NCBI GenBank assembly: GCA_013420905.1
Contig: JAAXNY010000005.1
Location: 186,001-250,000, forward strand
Direction of reading: 5' to 3'
DNA: 64,000 bases
Source of the DNA: Collybia mongolica
Taxonomy: Eukaryota > Basidiomycota > Agaricomycetes > Agaricales > Clitocybaceae
The number at the start of each line of letters is the position of its first letter. The stretch's first letter is position 1. The notes under the pieces were generated by a model. It saw nothing but the letters and a program-made list of their open reading frames with translations. It was not told the origin of the DNA and made no database searches. The position numbers were made by a program, and so were the translations under genes. Below are positions 11,680 to 24,172 of this stretch, piece by piece.

Positions 11680-13428
11680 CTCGTTCATCATCCTGGGTTT
11701 GCGGGGAAAATTCAGTGTACCCTACAAGATCCAGTGTTGTTTTTCCCACAGTTAGTAATTTTGAAGTGTTCCGAGAATTCATTAGTACATGATCAGTAAA
11801 CATTTTGAAGTACATCAGTAAGACTTTGTAGTTGTGGAAATATTTTTCTAACTGTGGGAATCAAAATTAGCTGATGTGCGGATTTCGAGCAAAAAAGGCA
11901 ACTGCTAACATGGGCTGCATTTAATATTATAATTTCAAGTTGATTTGTGTTTTTCTTGGGATATCTCAGGAATTAAATAATAACTGGCCACTGCATAATC
12001 ATGCTTATGTTTGTCAACTACACTGTTGGAGCTAACAGCGTAGTTGACAAATGTAAGCATGATTACAAGACACTTGTTCCGCTTTGGGTCAAACTTTTCC
12101 TACAATACAAAACAGTGCATATCTCCACAATGACAAGACCCATGGATGCAATTCAAAATGCTACTACTAGATATGGTGAAGGGCTACCCAATTGGTATAT
12201 AAGTTCTTGATTAACCCAGGATGCAAAGCTAGAAATAAAATGTTAAATGTTGAATGGTTGATATACATTTCAATACTGTGGGAACTTGTTTCTATTATTA
12301 CAAGTTCTTTAGTTTACTAAAGAAGAGTTCTTTATCAACCCAGGTTTTGGGCAAGAAGTTGATTCATTCATTCATTCATATTTCAACACTGTGGGAAAAT
12401 ATTTCCATAATGGGATTTTTCTTCTCTTGTGGCTTTTTACAGCATTACTCCATAAATACAAAGTATTGTAACATAATTTGCATGTATTTGGGATGCTTAC
12501 ATAATGCTTTTCATGATGCCATCAAAATTATGCATATCTAATATTTCAGAGTGTTGTGTTTCAAATTTTATTTTGTGTTTTTCTCCATAACCAGTAAAGC
12601 TATTACCTTTGTTTTTATATGTTTGGAATGTACAAACATGGCTCTACAATTTCCTTGTTGAGCATATTTTTCCCATGGTCTATTTTGAGCAAAATATTAG
12701 AAATGTCCAGATTCAGCTAGTTTTGAAGGTCTGTGTGTCATGTCAGGGGTGAACAAACATCTTATAACAATAATGACCCTTACCAAACATGACCTTGTGG
12801 GAAATTATGTTAAACATTGGAATAATCAACAACTACTACTATATTTACCTGAAATACAAAGAGGATTGATTTCTCTATTTATTGATACATGTCACATGAT
12901 CTATTCCATCACATAAGTATACCAAATACATGACAACAATCTGAATGCTTATTTAGTGTCCATGATCCTGGGAAAAGTTAGTTCTGATGGTTTTTGTGTT
13001 TTCTCCATAACCAGGCAAGCCATGGCATTGGGTTTTGTGCACAGGCATTGCTTGTTTACTTGGTAACATTTTCCCATGGTCACATGACCTCTATAAACTA
13101 TCATCTACATTGTTCTAGTCATTTACAACTTCCTGAATGTGGAATGGACTTATTTTTCCTAAGAAAAGAAATAAAGAATGAGCACCTGCCACATAGTGTG
13201 TTGGCCCACTCCACCCAAGTAGGCATTTGGATCAATATTACTTCCTTAGTGATTTAACTATTTGGTATATTCTTTATTTTATCAATTGTCTTAAAATTTA
13301 AACAATTAGTTTAAGTTTCACAATTGGGTAGTCCAATCTATAAATAGGTATATTGGATAAATACTGTGGGTGTACCAGAAGTCTATATCAGCCTACTAGA
13401 GCTGTGCAAATAGTACAGGGGTAAAGTT
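11657..13428 (+). repeat. Dispersed repeat R1, copy A
   Basis: This 1.77-kb unit starts with TTATGTTTACATAAGTAACT and ends with AGTACAGGGGTAAAG. It recurs in the same orientation at 27860-28400 plus 32170-33390, where the middle is expanded by tandem units and insertions. Long parts are almost identical: 12541-13420 corresponds to 32515-33375. No coding region, LTR ends or terminal inverted repeats were identified. It interrupts an ORF remnant at 11.66 kb and a Helitron gene at 27.86 kb, so it behaves as a mobile sequence of unknown class. Confidence 0.75.
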
Positions 13429-14001
13429 CTGTACTTTACACTGAGCCGCACGTCCTTGTGGACTCCGCATGGACTGCATGGACTCCACATGGACCACACA
13501 CACATGTCCACATGGACTCTGCATGGACTTGCATGGACTCCGTGTGGACTTACTCACTTTCTTTTACTATTATAATACTTGCTAATAAGATTGATAATAA
13601 AAATGATATATTAATAATGAAGACTACATGATTGTAAATACTTAATCTAGTATGGGCAGGGGCCCCTGCTGCCCCCGCTGTCCTTGTTGCCATTGTTGCT
13701 GTTGCTTTTGGCACCAGGTGGTGCAGGATGCACCCCCACAGCATTGTCAGTGGCCTGGGTAGCAGTGACAGCGGCACTGGCATGCTCCAGCACAGGCCAT
13801 TTTTCTGGCTGTTGTCTCCAATTGTTCTTAGTTGTTGTTGTCTTGTCATCCTCATGGTGGTGGTTGTTGGCTGTGTCCTTGTTCTTGTTGCCATCCTTCG
13901 TTGTCGTCATCGCACCATTGTTGGTATGGCTGCTGCTGCTGCTGTTGCCGTCATGGCCACAGGCCTTGTCATCACAGTTGCTGCTGCTGCTGTCTTCATG
14001 G

Positions 14002-14032
<31 letters not shown>

Positions 14033-14779
14033 CTTTGGCAGCCATGTCCTTCTCATCTTGGGTTCCTGAAGTGGGAGGGGACACATTGCGTGGTGAGCGT
14101 GTAGATGAGCAGCATGTGGGACTCACCTCCCTTTGCCCCTTGGGGCGCCCTTTCCTCGTCGTCCCCTCGTTCTGCATCTGTTTCTATCCTTCACCCCACA
14201 CTGTCTCATGTGTTGTCATGTTGGCGTTGGTTGGCATTTGGTGTGTTGGCGTTGGCAGCTTGGGTGTGTTGGCATTGGCATTGGCGGTTTGGTAGGCATT
14301 GTTGATGTGGTTGAAGAGAACCAACAAAGACGTGGCAATGGTAATGTTACCATTGCATGTGCTTTGTAGTCATGTGACCTAAATGTGTTGACTTGAGGCC
14401 AGTGTAGCCTGTAGCTAGGAATGTCTGTCTTGCCCAATGGTTATGAATGCCAAACATATTACATAATGTTTGTGCATGTACACATTTGAACCTAGTTGGT
14501 TGCAAGTTTTTCAGCACCGTTATGTTATGTTATTAATAACAAATAGTATATATAATTTGAGTAAATAAAAATTATATTAGTAATCTGATTAGTAATTGAC
14601 TGGCTGTGCGGATTCTGCAAGCTGTCCATCCGTGCTTGTCTGCATGTCTGTGTAAAATTACGCAGATTGATGCAGATTTAGTGTGGACATGGATTGTTGT
14701 CTGGCTGATGGTCCTGCCAAATGAGTCCATGTGTCCGTGCAGAGTCCACACGGGTTATGTGGCTTAGTGTAAAGACCTC
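13429..14779 (-). mobile_element. hAT-like element A, old CpG-depleted copy
   Basis: The interval from CTGTACTTTACACT to AGTGTAAAGACCTC is the reverse complement of the young copy at 33614-35023, aligned end to end. Where the young copy has CG, this one mostly has TG or CA (for example GGACTCCGCACGG-type units read GGACTCCGCATGG). Subterminal units, a (GTT)n run at about 14000-14030 and internal low-complexity sequence are shared. No matching 8-bp duplication flanks it. It sits exactly at the 3' end of repeat R1 copy A, in place of the sequence that follows R1 copy B. Confidence 0.8.
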
Positions 14780-15650
14780 CATATATTGTAGCTCAGTGTA
14801 AAATCCCCAGAGAAGCTACTGAGTTGGTTGTGTATTTGGAATATACAAATATGGATCTATATTTTCAAGTTTGTTAATTTTTTCACACAGTCCATCTCTG
14901 AGAGTCTGAGTCCCTACTATACCAGCTGACTTGTTTTTAAGGGAAGTGCTATATATGGTTACCTTTTGTTGTTGGATTTTTGTATAGGATCTATAAACAC
15001 CAACTTCTATTGGCAATTCATTTGGAGTTGCTGATATCATACACCATGGATATGGGTGAAGTTGTAAGGGTATCACTTGTTGTCCACATCTAGCCAACAG
15101 GATTACTATTGCACAGCTTGCATAACCTTACTGTTACATCTATCATCCTGACATGCTTTGCCTTAACCCCTTGATAGATAGTAGTTTACTCTGGACTAAC
15201 ATTTCACAGTGCAATAGACTTGGATTGGGTTCTCTACTCATGGTCAAGCCTCTAGTGCTCTGTACTAATCCCTTCCCTACATGGCTGTTCATATTGTATA
15301 TGCTGCTCCCTGCCTGAGCCTCTTGGCAACATGACCCCTTACAGAAGTGCAACAAGTATTTGGCAAGCTTAAATATGTGGTCACATTACATCTTCATGTT
15401 GTGCATCCATCAGGCCTTCCACATTGTCAAGCTACTCCCTGTATCCCTGTATCTAATTCTAGGACATGGTCTGACAAGCATTCCAGAACCAAACTTATCA
15501 ACAACAAAAAGTAATATAAAGTTGAAGAGATTCTGGATAGCTAGTTCTATTGCAACAAGCTGGTTCAAGAAATATAAAGAAAATTTAATCAAAAAAAACA
15601 TAAGGACTTGTATCTGCCAGTAATGGCCCTCTATCTCAAGTAACACTTGG
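14780..15650 (+). repeat. Composite repeat R3, copy a, with chromovirus tail remnant
   Basis: It begins near AGCTCAGTGTAAAATCCCC and shares long stretches with 16205-16870 and 35670-36483. The last 300 bp encode fragments of a Gypsy integrase tail (FHIVKLLPVSLYLILGHGL, SIPEPNLSTTKSNIK, then in a shifted frame VEEILDS), matching the linker between the GPY/F motif and a chromodomain. The end (CATAAGGACTTGTATCTGCC) is also found at 17730 and 36445. No intact ORF remains. Confidence 0.6.
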
Positions 15651-15899
15651 ACAAGTTACAAAAATTTGATGGAGGCGAGGGAAGAACTTGAACTTCTCCT
15701 CGATTTGCACTTGAAAATTTTGTCATTAACTCAAAAGTTATTGAAGGTGTTAACATACCCCAAAGGTTGACTGCAGCCATGGGGGTATTCTCATCAGGCC
15801 CAGACCAGGGGACATAGAATGGAAGGCAATGCCCCCGATCACCTCCCTGGCTCGCAGCCCCTGCATTAAACTCATCCCCACTGATATCCGGATCAAGGC

Positions 15900-15946
15900 C
15901 ACCATTATAAAATGACCAAACATTGGGACAGTTTTTTGAGCTACTG
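15900..15946. repeat. Solo end of a Tc1-like element (relic)
   Basis: CATTGGGACAGTTTTTTGAG followed by CTACTG and TA at 15925-15948 matches the terminus of the three Tc1-like copies (CATTGGGGCAGTTTTTTGAG, CCACTG, TA) with a few transitions. The sequence after it (ATAACCTTGAGGCCTTG) also occurs at 35513 without the Tc1 end, an apparent empty site. The opposite terminus was not found, so this is a decayed or truncated relative. Confidence 0.55.
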
Positions 15947-16870
15947 TATAACCTTGAGGCCTTGTATTTGACTCTCCAAAATATTGCATTTTTGTGCATT
16001 AAATAAGCAATGGTAACTATGATTAAGTAAGCAATCTGGACAGTCTGCATGAACTCCATGAGGAGTTTTTCTAAGCTGGGTCTGAGCATCCAAGTAACAG
16101 TGTGGATTTATGGACTTAGCTTTGACTTGGTTCAGACACAGACTGCAAAGTGAGGTCTGAGATTAGTCTGCAAACATCTGCATTTGTCTGTGTGGTCTGT
16201 GTGGCTCATGTAGCTCAGTGTAAAATCCCCAGAGAAGCGACTGAGTTGGTTGTGTATTTGGAATATACAAATATGGATCTACATTTTCAAGTTTGTTGAT
16301 TTTTTAACACAGTCCATCTCTGAGAATCTGAGTCCCTACTTTACCAGCTAACTTGTTTTCAAGGGGAGTGCCTAGATATATACATATGGTTACCTTTTAT
16401 GGTTGGATATTTGTATAGGATCTACAAACACCAACTTCTATTGGCAATTCATTTGCAGTTGCTGATATCATACACCATGGATATGGGTGAAGTTGTAAGG
16501 GCATCACTTGTTTGTCCACATCTAGCTATCAGGATCACTATTGCACAGCTTGCATAGCCTTGCTGTTACATCTATCATCCTGATATGCATTACCTTAACC
16601 CCTTGTTAAATAGTAGTTTACTCTGGACTGACATATCACAGATGGATTGTTGCATCAGTAGAGTTACTAATATCAAATTCTGTTGTTATTTGAGGTGTAG
16701 CTACAATGTACTGTATATAAGGTGCCCCTTCCTCTCCATGGAAGGGCAACCTGTGCAATAGACTTGAATTGGGTTCTCTACTTGTAATCAAGCCTCTAGT
16801 GCTCTATACTCATCCCTTCTCTACATGACTGTTCATATTGTGTATACTGCTCCCTGCCTGAGCCTCTTGG
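15947..16870 (+). repeat. Composite repeat R3, copy b
   Basis: 15949-16110 matches 35513-35670, and 16205-16870 matches 14770-15300. Between them lies a CAGAC-rich stretch resembling decayed hAT-like subterminal repeats. There is no coding content. Confidence 0.55.
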
Positions 16871-17378
16871 TAATGTTATAATTTTCCTAGTTTGATATCA
16901 TGTACACCCTTTTTCTTCTTCTTCCTTACTAAAACTATATTAGTCATTGGTACCAATGACTCATTCATGTTTACTTACGTTCTCATGACATCCTTCTTTC
17001 TGACTCAACTCATTATCTATGACTCATACATAACCTATAACAAATATCCCTCACTCAGAGATTACAAACTGTATCCCATATATCCACAAGTGTCTTTATG
17101 TATTTATAGCCATAGATCACCTGTCATAGTTCTTTAGTTTGACCTAGGCAATCAATACCTTATTCTTACTTTCTTGATGTGCAGCTCAATCCTATCTGCC
17201 TTGCAAAGGTGGTAGTGCATCTTTTTGAACTTGGGACATCAGAACAGAGTCTTGCCTTGAAGAAGAGGCTCTCACATTGTAGCTATTAAATTGTGTTCAA
17301 CTTAGTTGACCAGAAGGAATAAGGCTTTGCTATAACAAAAGGTCAAACTGAAGATACTGCCAGCCTGTTTAGGTTAAG
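16871..17378. other. No recognisable gene
   Basis: AT-rich sequence between repeat R3 copy b and a gag remnant. Only short chance ORFs are present (16892-17137 is low-complexity and hydrophobic by composition). Confidence 0.4.
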
Positions 17379-17667
17379 ATGTACCATACCATGGCACACC
17401 TACAGTACAGAAACCCAAAGAAGATCAATGACAGTAACAGTGACAAATACAACAGCACAGAATCTGAACTGACAACACCCACAGAATCTGAACTGACAAC
17501 ACCCACAGTATCCAAACTGGCACCCACACAGACTCTCATCAGATCTGCAGCACCTTCTCCAACAAAACCTACCCAGATAGCCATGAATACCCAGAAACCC
17601 ACCAAAATGAGGGTTTGCATCCCTGCTGAATTTAATGGAGATTACACTAAGACCAAGGAGTTTATCA
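17379..17667 (+). pseudogene. Ty3/Gypsy gag N-terminal remnant
   Basis: A short frame carries Thr/Pro-rich repeats (ESELTTPT twice), then MRVCIPAEFNGDYTKTKEF. This is the start of the capsid-like gag domain of Ty3/Gypsy elements (usual pattern: P..F.G....a..F). At about 17668 the frame runs into the tail of repeat R3 (TCACAACAAGCTGG), so gag is cut. The rest of the polyprotein is absent here. Confidence 0.55.
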
Positions 17668-17796
17668 TTGGTTCTATCACAACAAGCTGGTTCTAGAAAT
17701 ATAGAGAAAAGTTAATCAAAAAAAACATAAGGACTCGTATCTGCCAGTAATGGCCCTCTACCTCAAGTTATCTAACTGGGGAAGCTCCAATCAGAA

Positions 17797-19807
17797 TTGA
17801 AAAGCTTTTTTGAATACCAGCTACTGGATGGGGGTGAAGACCCATTGGGGGGGGACAATGACTCCAATACTGGAGTTAGAGATCCCATTTCTGTGGAACC
17901 TGAACAACTTCCTCAACAAACTGAGGACTTTCCCTTTGAAATATCAGCTTCTGTTCAGAAACTCAAGGAAGATCTATTAAAGGGATATACATGTCCCAAT
18001 GAAGTACCATCAGAAGAGCCTGGACTCCAGCCCTTGAACCAAGTGGAGCATCTTAGCCTCCAACACTATATTGCTTGGAGGAAAACAAATAGAACTGTGG
18101 CAGCTTATAATGCACATAACTATGTTCTTGAACAAGCTACTGGAATTGAAATTCTCTCATTATATAAGGTAATAAACCTTGCTATGTCTAAGACCCAGCT
18201 ATATCCCACTACTATTGATATGTGCCCCAAAAGCTGCATTGCATATACAGTGGAATATGCCAATCTGGAGTTTTGCTCATATATGAAGGGGGGGACAAAA
18301 TGTAATACACCTAGGTTCAGAAACATTGAAGCTAGGAAAAAAATTCCACATGCCCAATTCAAAACCCTACCCATTCTTGCAACAATTAGAGCACTCTATG
18401 TAAATGCAGAAACCTCACAGCTTCTTCAACATTGTGACAAAACCTTGCAGGAGGTTATAAAACTAGTAGGATCTGTAGCAAAGCCTAACAACTCATCAAT
18501 AAAGTTTTGCTCTGATTTTACATTTGGGACTATTCACCATGCCCTTCATTTAAAGGGGCTATTATCCTCCAAAAGAGATATTGCTTTAGCCATCTCAAGT
18601 GATGGTGCTCAGTTTACCATGAAAAAACAGTCAAACACATGGTTACTAGTATTACTACTTTTGAATTTTTCTCCTGAACTGTGGGTAGGATCCAAACAAG
18701 TTATACATGTATTTGCTACACCAGGCCCAAATCCTCCAGGGGATATAGAATCATTTTGCTATCCATTGTTTGAACAAATGGCCCAAGCAGATGCTGGAGT
18801 CTGGATGTGGGATGCTATTGATTCATTATATTTTATCTTTCATGCTTGCATTACTATGGTATTAGGAGGTATGCTTGGCTCTGCAAAGATGAGTGGAATG
18901 TTTGGTCACTCAGCTCTTTATGAGGATTGGTTTACACTTGTACAAGGTGCCAGGTCTAGCACTACAAAAGGTGCAAAGGCACAATACTATCCCATCAATC
19001 CACCAAATAATGAGAAATACAATCCAGAGAGGCCTACTACATATAATCTTGTCAATCTTCCATGGTGGAAAGAGACTGAATACTGGAAAACAATCAAGGA
19101 ATTAGACCAAGCTTCCTCAAAGTGTGCCAGAGCAATAATTCAGAAGAATACTGGTATCAGTCAATTGCCCCTATGTGCTGCAAGTCCAGCATTTATTCAC
19201 CTATCTTTTTCCCCATGGATCCATTTCATCTGTTTTATGAAAATTGCATACCATTTATGTGGGATACATGGACAGTTGGGAGCAAAGCATCAAAACTTGT
19301 TCACATCAATACTAAGAAAATTCAGGCCTTTGGTGAATTGATTACTGCTGCAATGGAGACACTTCCCCCATCATTTTGTGGCCCTGTATGTGATCCCAAC
19401 CTCAAACATCAGAGCAATTACAAAGCATATGAATGGATGGCTCTACTCCATTGGTATATCCTTCCTATGGGTATTGAGCTGGAATTTGACACTATCCTCC
19501 TTGAAAAATTTTCAGACATTGTTGCAATAGTTGAAACAGCAATGACTATACAAAAACACTCAATGTTAGACCTTGCACTTCTAAAGCAGCTCATCATAAA
19601 GTTTTTTCAAGGATATGAAGAGTATTATGTTGGGAATGATCCTGAAAAGATTTTAAGATGTTGCCTCTGCATATTCCAACTGATACATATACCAACCCAA
19701 GGTATGGCTCAATCTGACTTGGATCTCAAGCTACTGTTGAACAGGCCATTGGAGAGCTTGGGCATAAGATCCATTCAAAGAAGGAACCATTTGCCAACCT
19801 GACAAAT
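17797..19807 (+). pseudogene. Plavaka/Tnp2-type (CACTA-related) transposase, N-terminal and core part, broken
   Basis: The ORF 17797-19341 holds a Cys cluster (DMCPKSCIAYTVEYANLEFC), the family core (DIALAISSDGAQFTMKKQSN with the first catalytic Asp) and FATPGPNPPGDIESFCYPLF. MLGSAKMSGMFGHSALYE follows. Near 19200 a frameshift moves the reading to SPIFFPMDPFHLFYENC. A second shift near 19695 brings in a third frame with TGA and then ATVEQAIGELGHK and KEPFANLTN, which is cut at the Tc1 insertion (TA 19808-19809). The missing C-terminus is at 39794-39412 on the opposite strand and continues the same codon. The transposase would cut and paste a CACTA/Plavaka element; this copy is dead. Confidence 0.85.
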
Positions 19808-19809
19808 AC

Positions 19810-21416
19810 AGTGGCTCAAAAAACTGCCCCAATGTTTGTACATTTTTGAAAGATCAATATGGTATGAAGTGCTGACATAAGCAGGGGACCTGGGGTAATT
19901 ATGTAAGATACTATGACATCGTGGCTTTCCAATGGACCCTGGATCATGTGATTTGGATCAAAACCCATTAAGCTATAGGCCAAACAAAATGATTACTCAT
20001 TGGGGCAGTTTTTTGACCCTCTATTAATTTTCTATCTAATACTTTGTATGACCACCTTTTGCCTTTATAACTGCTTGTATCCACCTGGGCATACTTTCTA
20101 TCAGGTTTTGGCATACCTCTGGTGGAATTTCACCCCACTCTTCAGCCAATCTATCCCACAACTCATGTACTCCTTTGGGTGGTGTTGGATATTCTTTAAG
20201 ACGGCGCTTGAGATGTTCCCAAAGGTGTTCTATTGGATTCATGTCAGGGGATTGGGCAGGCCAGCCAAGGACTCAAATGTTGTTGTCTTCAAACCACTGT
20301 GTGGCCAGTCCAGATGTGTGTTTGGGGTCGTTATCTTGCTGAAAGTAGCGCTCGCCATCCACCATTTCCAACTTCTCAAAACTTTCCTGAACTCCACTCT
20401 CCAAAATTTCACAGTATTGAACCTTGTCCATGTTCCCCTGCACCTCTATGAGCTTTCCCACTCCATTCCACCCCATACAACCCCATACCATGAGGTTTCC
20501 TCCTCCTCCATGTTTGACAGTAGGTGATGTTGTTCTATCAGATGGTGGTTCTCCCCTTTGTTTCCAGACATAAACCTTTCCATCTGACCCAATCCTATTG
20601 ATTTTGGTCTCATCTGTCCATAGAACCCTTTTCCAGTCCTCCACAGTCCAGCTTTCATGATATTTTGCAAACTGGAGACGCCGGATGCGATGGGCTTGTT
20701 TGAGAAGAGGAGCTTTCCTCTTTGTAGCAGCATAAAATTGATTTTCCTTGAGTGCATTTCTGACTGTCTGGGGTGTGACAGGATTGGGGATGATGCCATT
20801 GATGAATTGGGTAGCCTGAACTGCATTATCAAGCTTCCCTGACTTGATTTGACGAATAATTGACTGTTTGTCACGAACAGACAGCTTGGAGGGGCGGCCA
20901 CCAAGGTTGTTTTCTTTGTTTCCATCCACATCTTTGCTGATCCTACTGATGGTACCCTTCCCTAGACCAGTTTTCTCCTTGATTTGACGCTGAGAATAGC
21001 CCTCATTGAGGAGAGAAACAACAGTATTGTGCTGAGCAGTAGAAATGGCTTTCATGATGGTGGTAAGAGGTCAAGAAGATGATTGAACCAATTCCAACAT
21101 GTCAAATTGATACAAATAAAGTCACATGACATTGTTTATTCTTCCCACAGTCCATAATGTTCTTGCATTGGATCATAAATGCCAGAATAATGGAAAATAA
21201 GATAAGGGTCAAAAAACTGCCCCAATGAGTAGCCATTTTGTTTGGCTTATAGCTTAATGGATATTGATCCAAATCACATGATCCAGGGTCCATTGGAAAG
21301 CCACGATGTCATAGTATCTTACATAATTACCCCAGGTCCCCTGCTTATGTCAGCACTTCATACCATATCGATCTTTCAAAAATGTACAAACATTGGGGCA
21401 GTTTTTTGAGCCACTG
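19810..21416 (-). mobile_element. Tc1-like element, left copy (TcA-L)
   Basis: A complete 1.6-kb element is bounded by CAGTGGCTC and GAGCCACTG, flanked by TA at 19808-19809 and 21417-21418. It has terminal inverted repeats of about 211 bp with slight differences between the two ends (near the transposase start AAGCC and GGCTACTC, near its end AGGCC and GATTACTC). The same pair of end variants occurs in the right copy (39797-41404), and the middle copy differs. It interrupts the Plavaka gene on its left and abuts Gypsy pol on its right. Confidence 0.95.
20036..21055 (-). pseudogene. Tc1/mariner DD34E transposase with in-frame TGA (left copy)
   Basis: 340 codons: an N-terminal helix-turn-helix (VVSLLNEGYSQRQIKEKTGL, ISRISKDVDGN), a second HTH region, then the catalytic core. 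Catalytic residues are the Asp of LWTDETKIN, the Asp of FQQDNDPKHTS and the Glu of SPDMNPIEHLW, with 34 residues between the last two (DD34E). The frame is interrupted once, at 20270-20272, by TGA directly before VLGWPAQSPDMNPIE. Relatives have a basic residue there, so CGA-to-TGA is likely. The frame is otherwise open to the final stop after GHTKY. The product, if read through, would excise and insert the element at TA. Confidence 0.9.
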
Positions 21417-22301
21417 TATGAAACTAAGTCCCCAATAGAAGTAAAAATAAAAGGTGGCACTATAATTGCTAAAGTGTTGAACAACCCTATCACATTGACC
21501 ACGGGAGAGTCAATGGGCTTGTCAAAAACCATTAGAGATGGGATAAAGAATATTGTAACTGCCAGACGTAAATCCCTCACCCAAACGGATGCTAACTTGC
21601 AAATAAACAAAACAAATGAGGAAGACACCTTACCCTTTGGGAGGGACTGGGAACTTGATGATAACTACTTACAGCATGACGCACTACCAGTAGAGTCAAT
21701 CCCATTCTAGTCTTTCTTCATCTCGGAGTATGACTGCGGCGGAATACCTAAGGGATCTATAATATGTGGAGACCCAGTCCTACAATATTTAGAGTCTTTA
21801 CCAGCCAGGGAAGAGCCCAAACAGTTGTATGTAGCAAAAGAATCAGCCTCTTTGCGCACAGTATATCCAGTAATAAATGGGGTAGGAATGGAGGAATCTT
21901 TATTAGATGGGGGATCCCAAATAGTATCAATGGCTAAACAAACGGCTTTAGACTTGGACATTTCATGGGATTCAGACATTGTCATACACATGCAGAGTGC
22001 TAATAAACAAGTGGAGAAAACAGTGGGATTAGCGCGCAACGTCCCTTTCTTGTTTAATGACATGGCCATTTACCTCCAAGTACATATCATAAATTCACCC
22101 ACATACAAAGTATTGCTTGGGAGACCGTTTGATACACTCACAGAAAGTCAGATCAAAAATGCTAGAGACAGGGGACAAGTAGTCACTATCACAGACCCTA
22201 ACACAGGACGGAGGTGTACTATCCCTACCCATGCAAAGGGATCACTGCCTAAGCTGTTGAAAAGACAAGTGGAGCAGGATTTTTGGCCTTTGATGAATTA
22301 A
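21417..22301 (+). pseudogene. Ty3/Gypsy gag end and aspartic protease
   Basis: The frame begins at the Tc1 border with YETKSPIEVKIKGG, the in-frame continuation of the gag fragment at 41405-42310 on the other strand. A TAG at 21708-21710 interrupts it, after which the same frame continues through SEYDCGGIPKG into a retropepsin. The active site is LLDGGSQI (DGGS in place of the usual DTGS/DSGS), the flap region is weak, and the end is YKVLLGRPFDTL. The protease would cleave the Gag-Pol polyprotein. The frame stops at 22299-22301, overlapping the RT frame by 19 bp at a run of five T. Confidence 0.8.
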
Positions 22302-24172
22302 TCCAAAGTGATCAAGGAGAGCTAGCTGTAGAAATTGCTGAAGATGAGAACGGAAACTTTATTATAACAGGTTATAGACACCCTACTGATAAGCAGAATT
22401 TTGGTCACAAAGAACTTAGAGATGTCTTTTTGTCTAGAAGTGATGTAAACATGAATAGTACAGTGCCTGAACGTGAATTACTAGCCACGTACTTGGCTTC
22501 AGTAGATGAGCGCAATGGACCAGTAATAAACTACGAGCAGAACAGAAGGGACCAGACAAGTACACCCACTAGACCTATGACATATGCTCAAGAACAGCCC
22601 ATGCTCAATAAAGCTTTAAGTAAATTAAGGCAGTGGCAAATTGGCACTAACAAGCATGGTCTTGGAACAGTAACAGGTGATAAGTGTAATATTGAGTCCA
22701 TGGATCAGCTAGTAGGAAAGAAGTATAAACCAGTACATTTGAAAACAAAACCAACACTGGCGGATCTGCCTGATAAATTTAGAATTATCAGAGATATAAA
22801 GGGTGACCCTTTAGCGGCTCTACCAGTTCTAACGCCTAACCCACCACCATTTAAACCAACTGGAAGGTATACTGAGGAAAGGCGTGCGGATTTCCAAAGA
22901 GTACACGAAGAAGAGAGCTTCTTAAAACCTAAAGAGATGGATATAATCCACGACTTTATGTGCAAACATAATGATGGTTTTGCTTGGAATGATAGTGAGC
23001 GCGGTAGCTTTAAGAAGGAATATTTTCCTCCTGTTGAAATACCAGTAGTCCCACATACGCCGTGGACAGAAAGGAACATTAGAATCCCACCAGGGATCTA
23101 TGAAGATGTTTGTAAAATCATTAAGACTAAAATTGATACAGGGGTCTACAAGAGGTCCAATTCATCATATAGGTCTAGATGGTTTACCATATTAAAGAAA
23201 GGTCCAGGAAAGAAACTTAGAATTGTACATAGTCTAGAGCCGCTAAATGCAGTTACAATAGCACACTTGGGTTTACCACCCACTACCAAAGAACTAGCAG
23301 AGCATTTTGCAGGGCGCACTTGTGGCGGAATGATGGATCTGTATGTAGGATATGATGAGAGGCCTTTAGCAGAAACCTCACACGATCTAACGATGTTCCA
23401 AACGCTGTTTGGCGTGCTGAGACTAGTAACACTCCCTATGGGATGGACAAATTCCATTCCAATATTTCATGATGATGTTACATACATTCTACAAGATGAG
23501 GTACCACATGTCACAATACCCTGCATTGATGATGTACCCATGCGCGGTCCAGCAAACCGCTATGAACTACCAGATGGAACAGAAGAAGAGCTACCTGGTG
23601 CTCCAGGTGTTAGACGCTTCTTCTGGGAACATATGCAAAATGTAAATCACGTCATACAGAGAATGAAGTATTCTGGAGGAACCTTTTCAGGATATAAGTC
23701 TACATTATGTGCAAGTGAAATTCTAGTAGTAGGACATAGATGTACTTATGAAGGACAAAAACCTACTACTGATAGGATTGGTGTAGTTGAAAGATGGGGA
23801 CCATGCAAAGATGTCAGTGAAGTAAGTGCTTACATGGGAACTATTGGTGTATGCAGGAATTTCATTAAAGATTTTGCCCGTATAGGCCAACCTATTCAAA
23901 AGTTAACTAGAAGTAGTGAACCTTGGATATGGGGGCCTGAGCAAGAAGAAGCACAGCAGCTATTATTAGATGCACTTAAAAATAGCCCCGCGCTCCGTCC
24001 AATTAATTACACCTGGAATACGCCAGTGGTATTGTCAGTAAATACGTCATGGAAAGCCGTAGGCTACTATATCTATCAGGAAGACCCCGATATACCTGGA
24101 AGAAAGCACTATGCTAGATTTGACTTGATAACTCTGAATGAGTGCAAAGCGCACTTCTCACAACCCAAATGA
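22283..24172 (+). pseudogene. Ty3/Gypsy reverse transcriptase and start of RNase H
   Basis: An uninterrupted 629-codon frame follows. RT motifs in order are KKGPGKKLRIVHSLEPLN, GGMMDLYVGYDERPLAETSH, FGVLRLVTLPMGWTNSIPIF, and the catalytic box CIDDVPMRGP (IDD where most RTs have YxDD). Then come VVGHRCTYEGQKPTTDRI, the connection domain, and WGPEQEEAQQLLLDALKNSP opening the RNase H-like region. It is entered from the protease frame by a -1 shift at GGATTTTTGG. It ends with TGA at 24170-24172 after HFSQPK, in a place where relatives read on. Its CpG content is higher than that of its surroundings, so it is a fairly recent insertion. Confidence 0.9.

Noticed and set aside
12994..13257. 87-codon ORF conserved between R1 copies (also 32962-33225)
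   Set aside because: The DNA is nearly identical between the copies, so conservation of the frame carries no information. There is no domain or codon bias.
13684..14295. 203-codon plus-strand ORF rich in Leu/Val/Cys within old element A
   Set aside because: It arises from GTT/CTG-type triplet repeats read in several frames; the reverse strand of the same DNA is the low-complexity interior of element A.
13421..14787. Target-site duplication for old element A
   Set aside because: Flanks GTAAAGTT and CATATATT do not match even allowing CpG decay.
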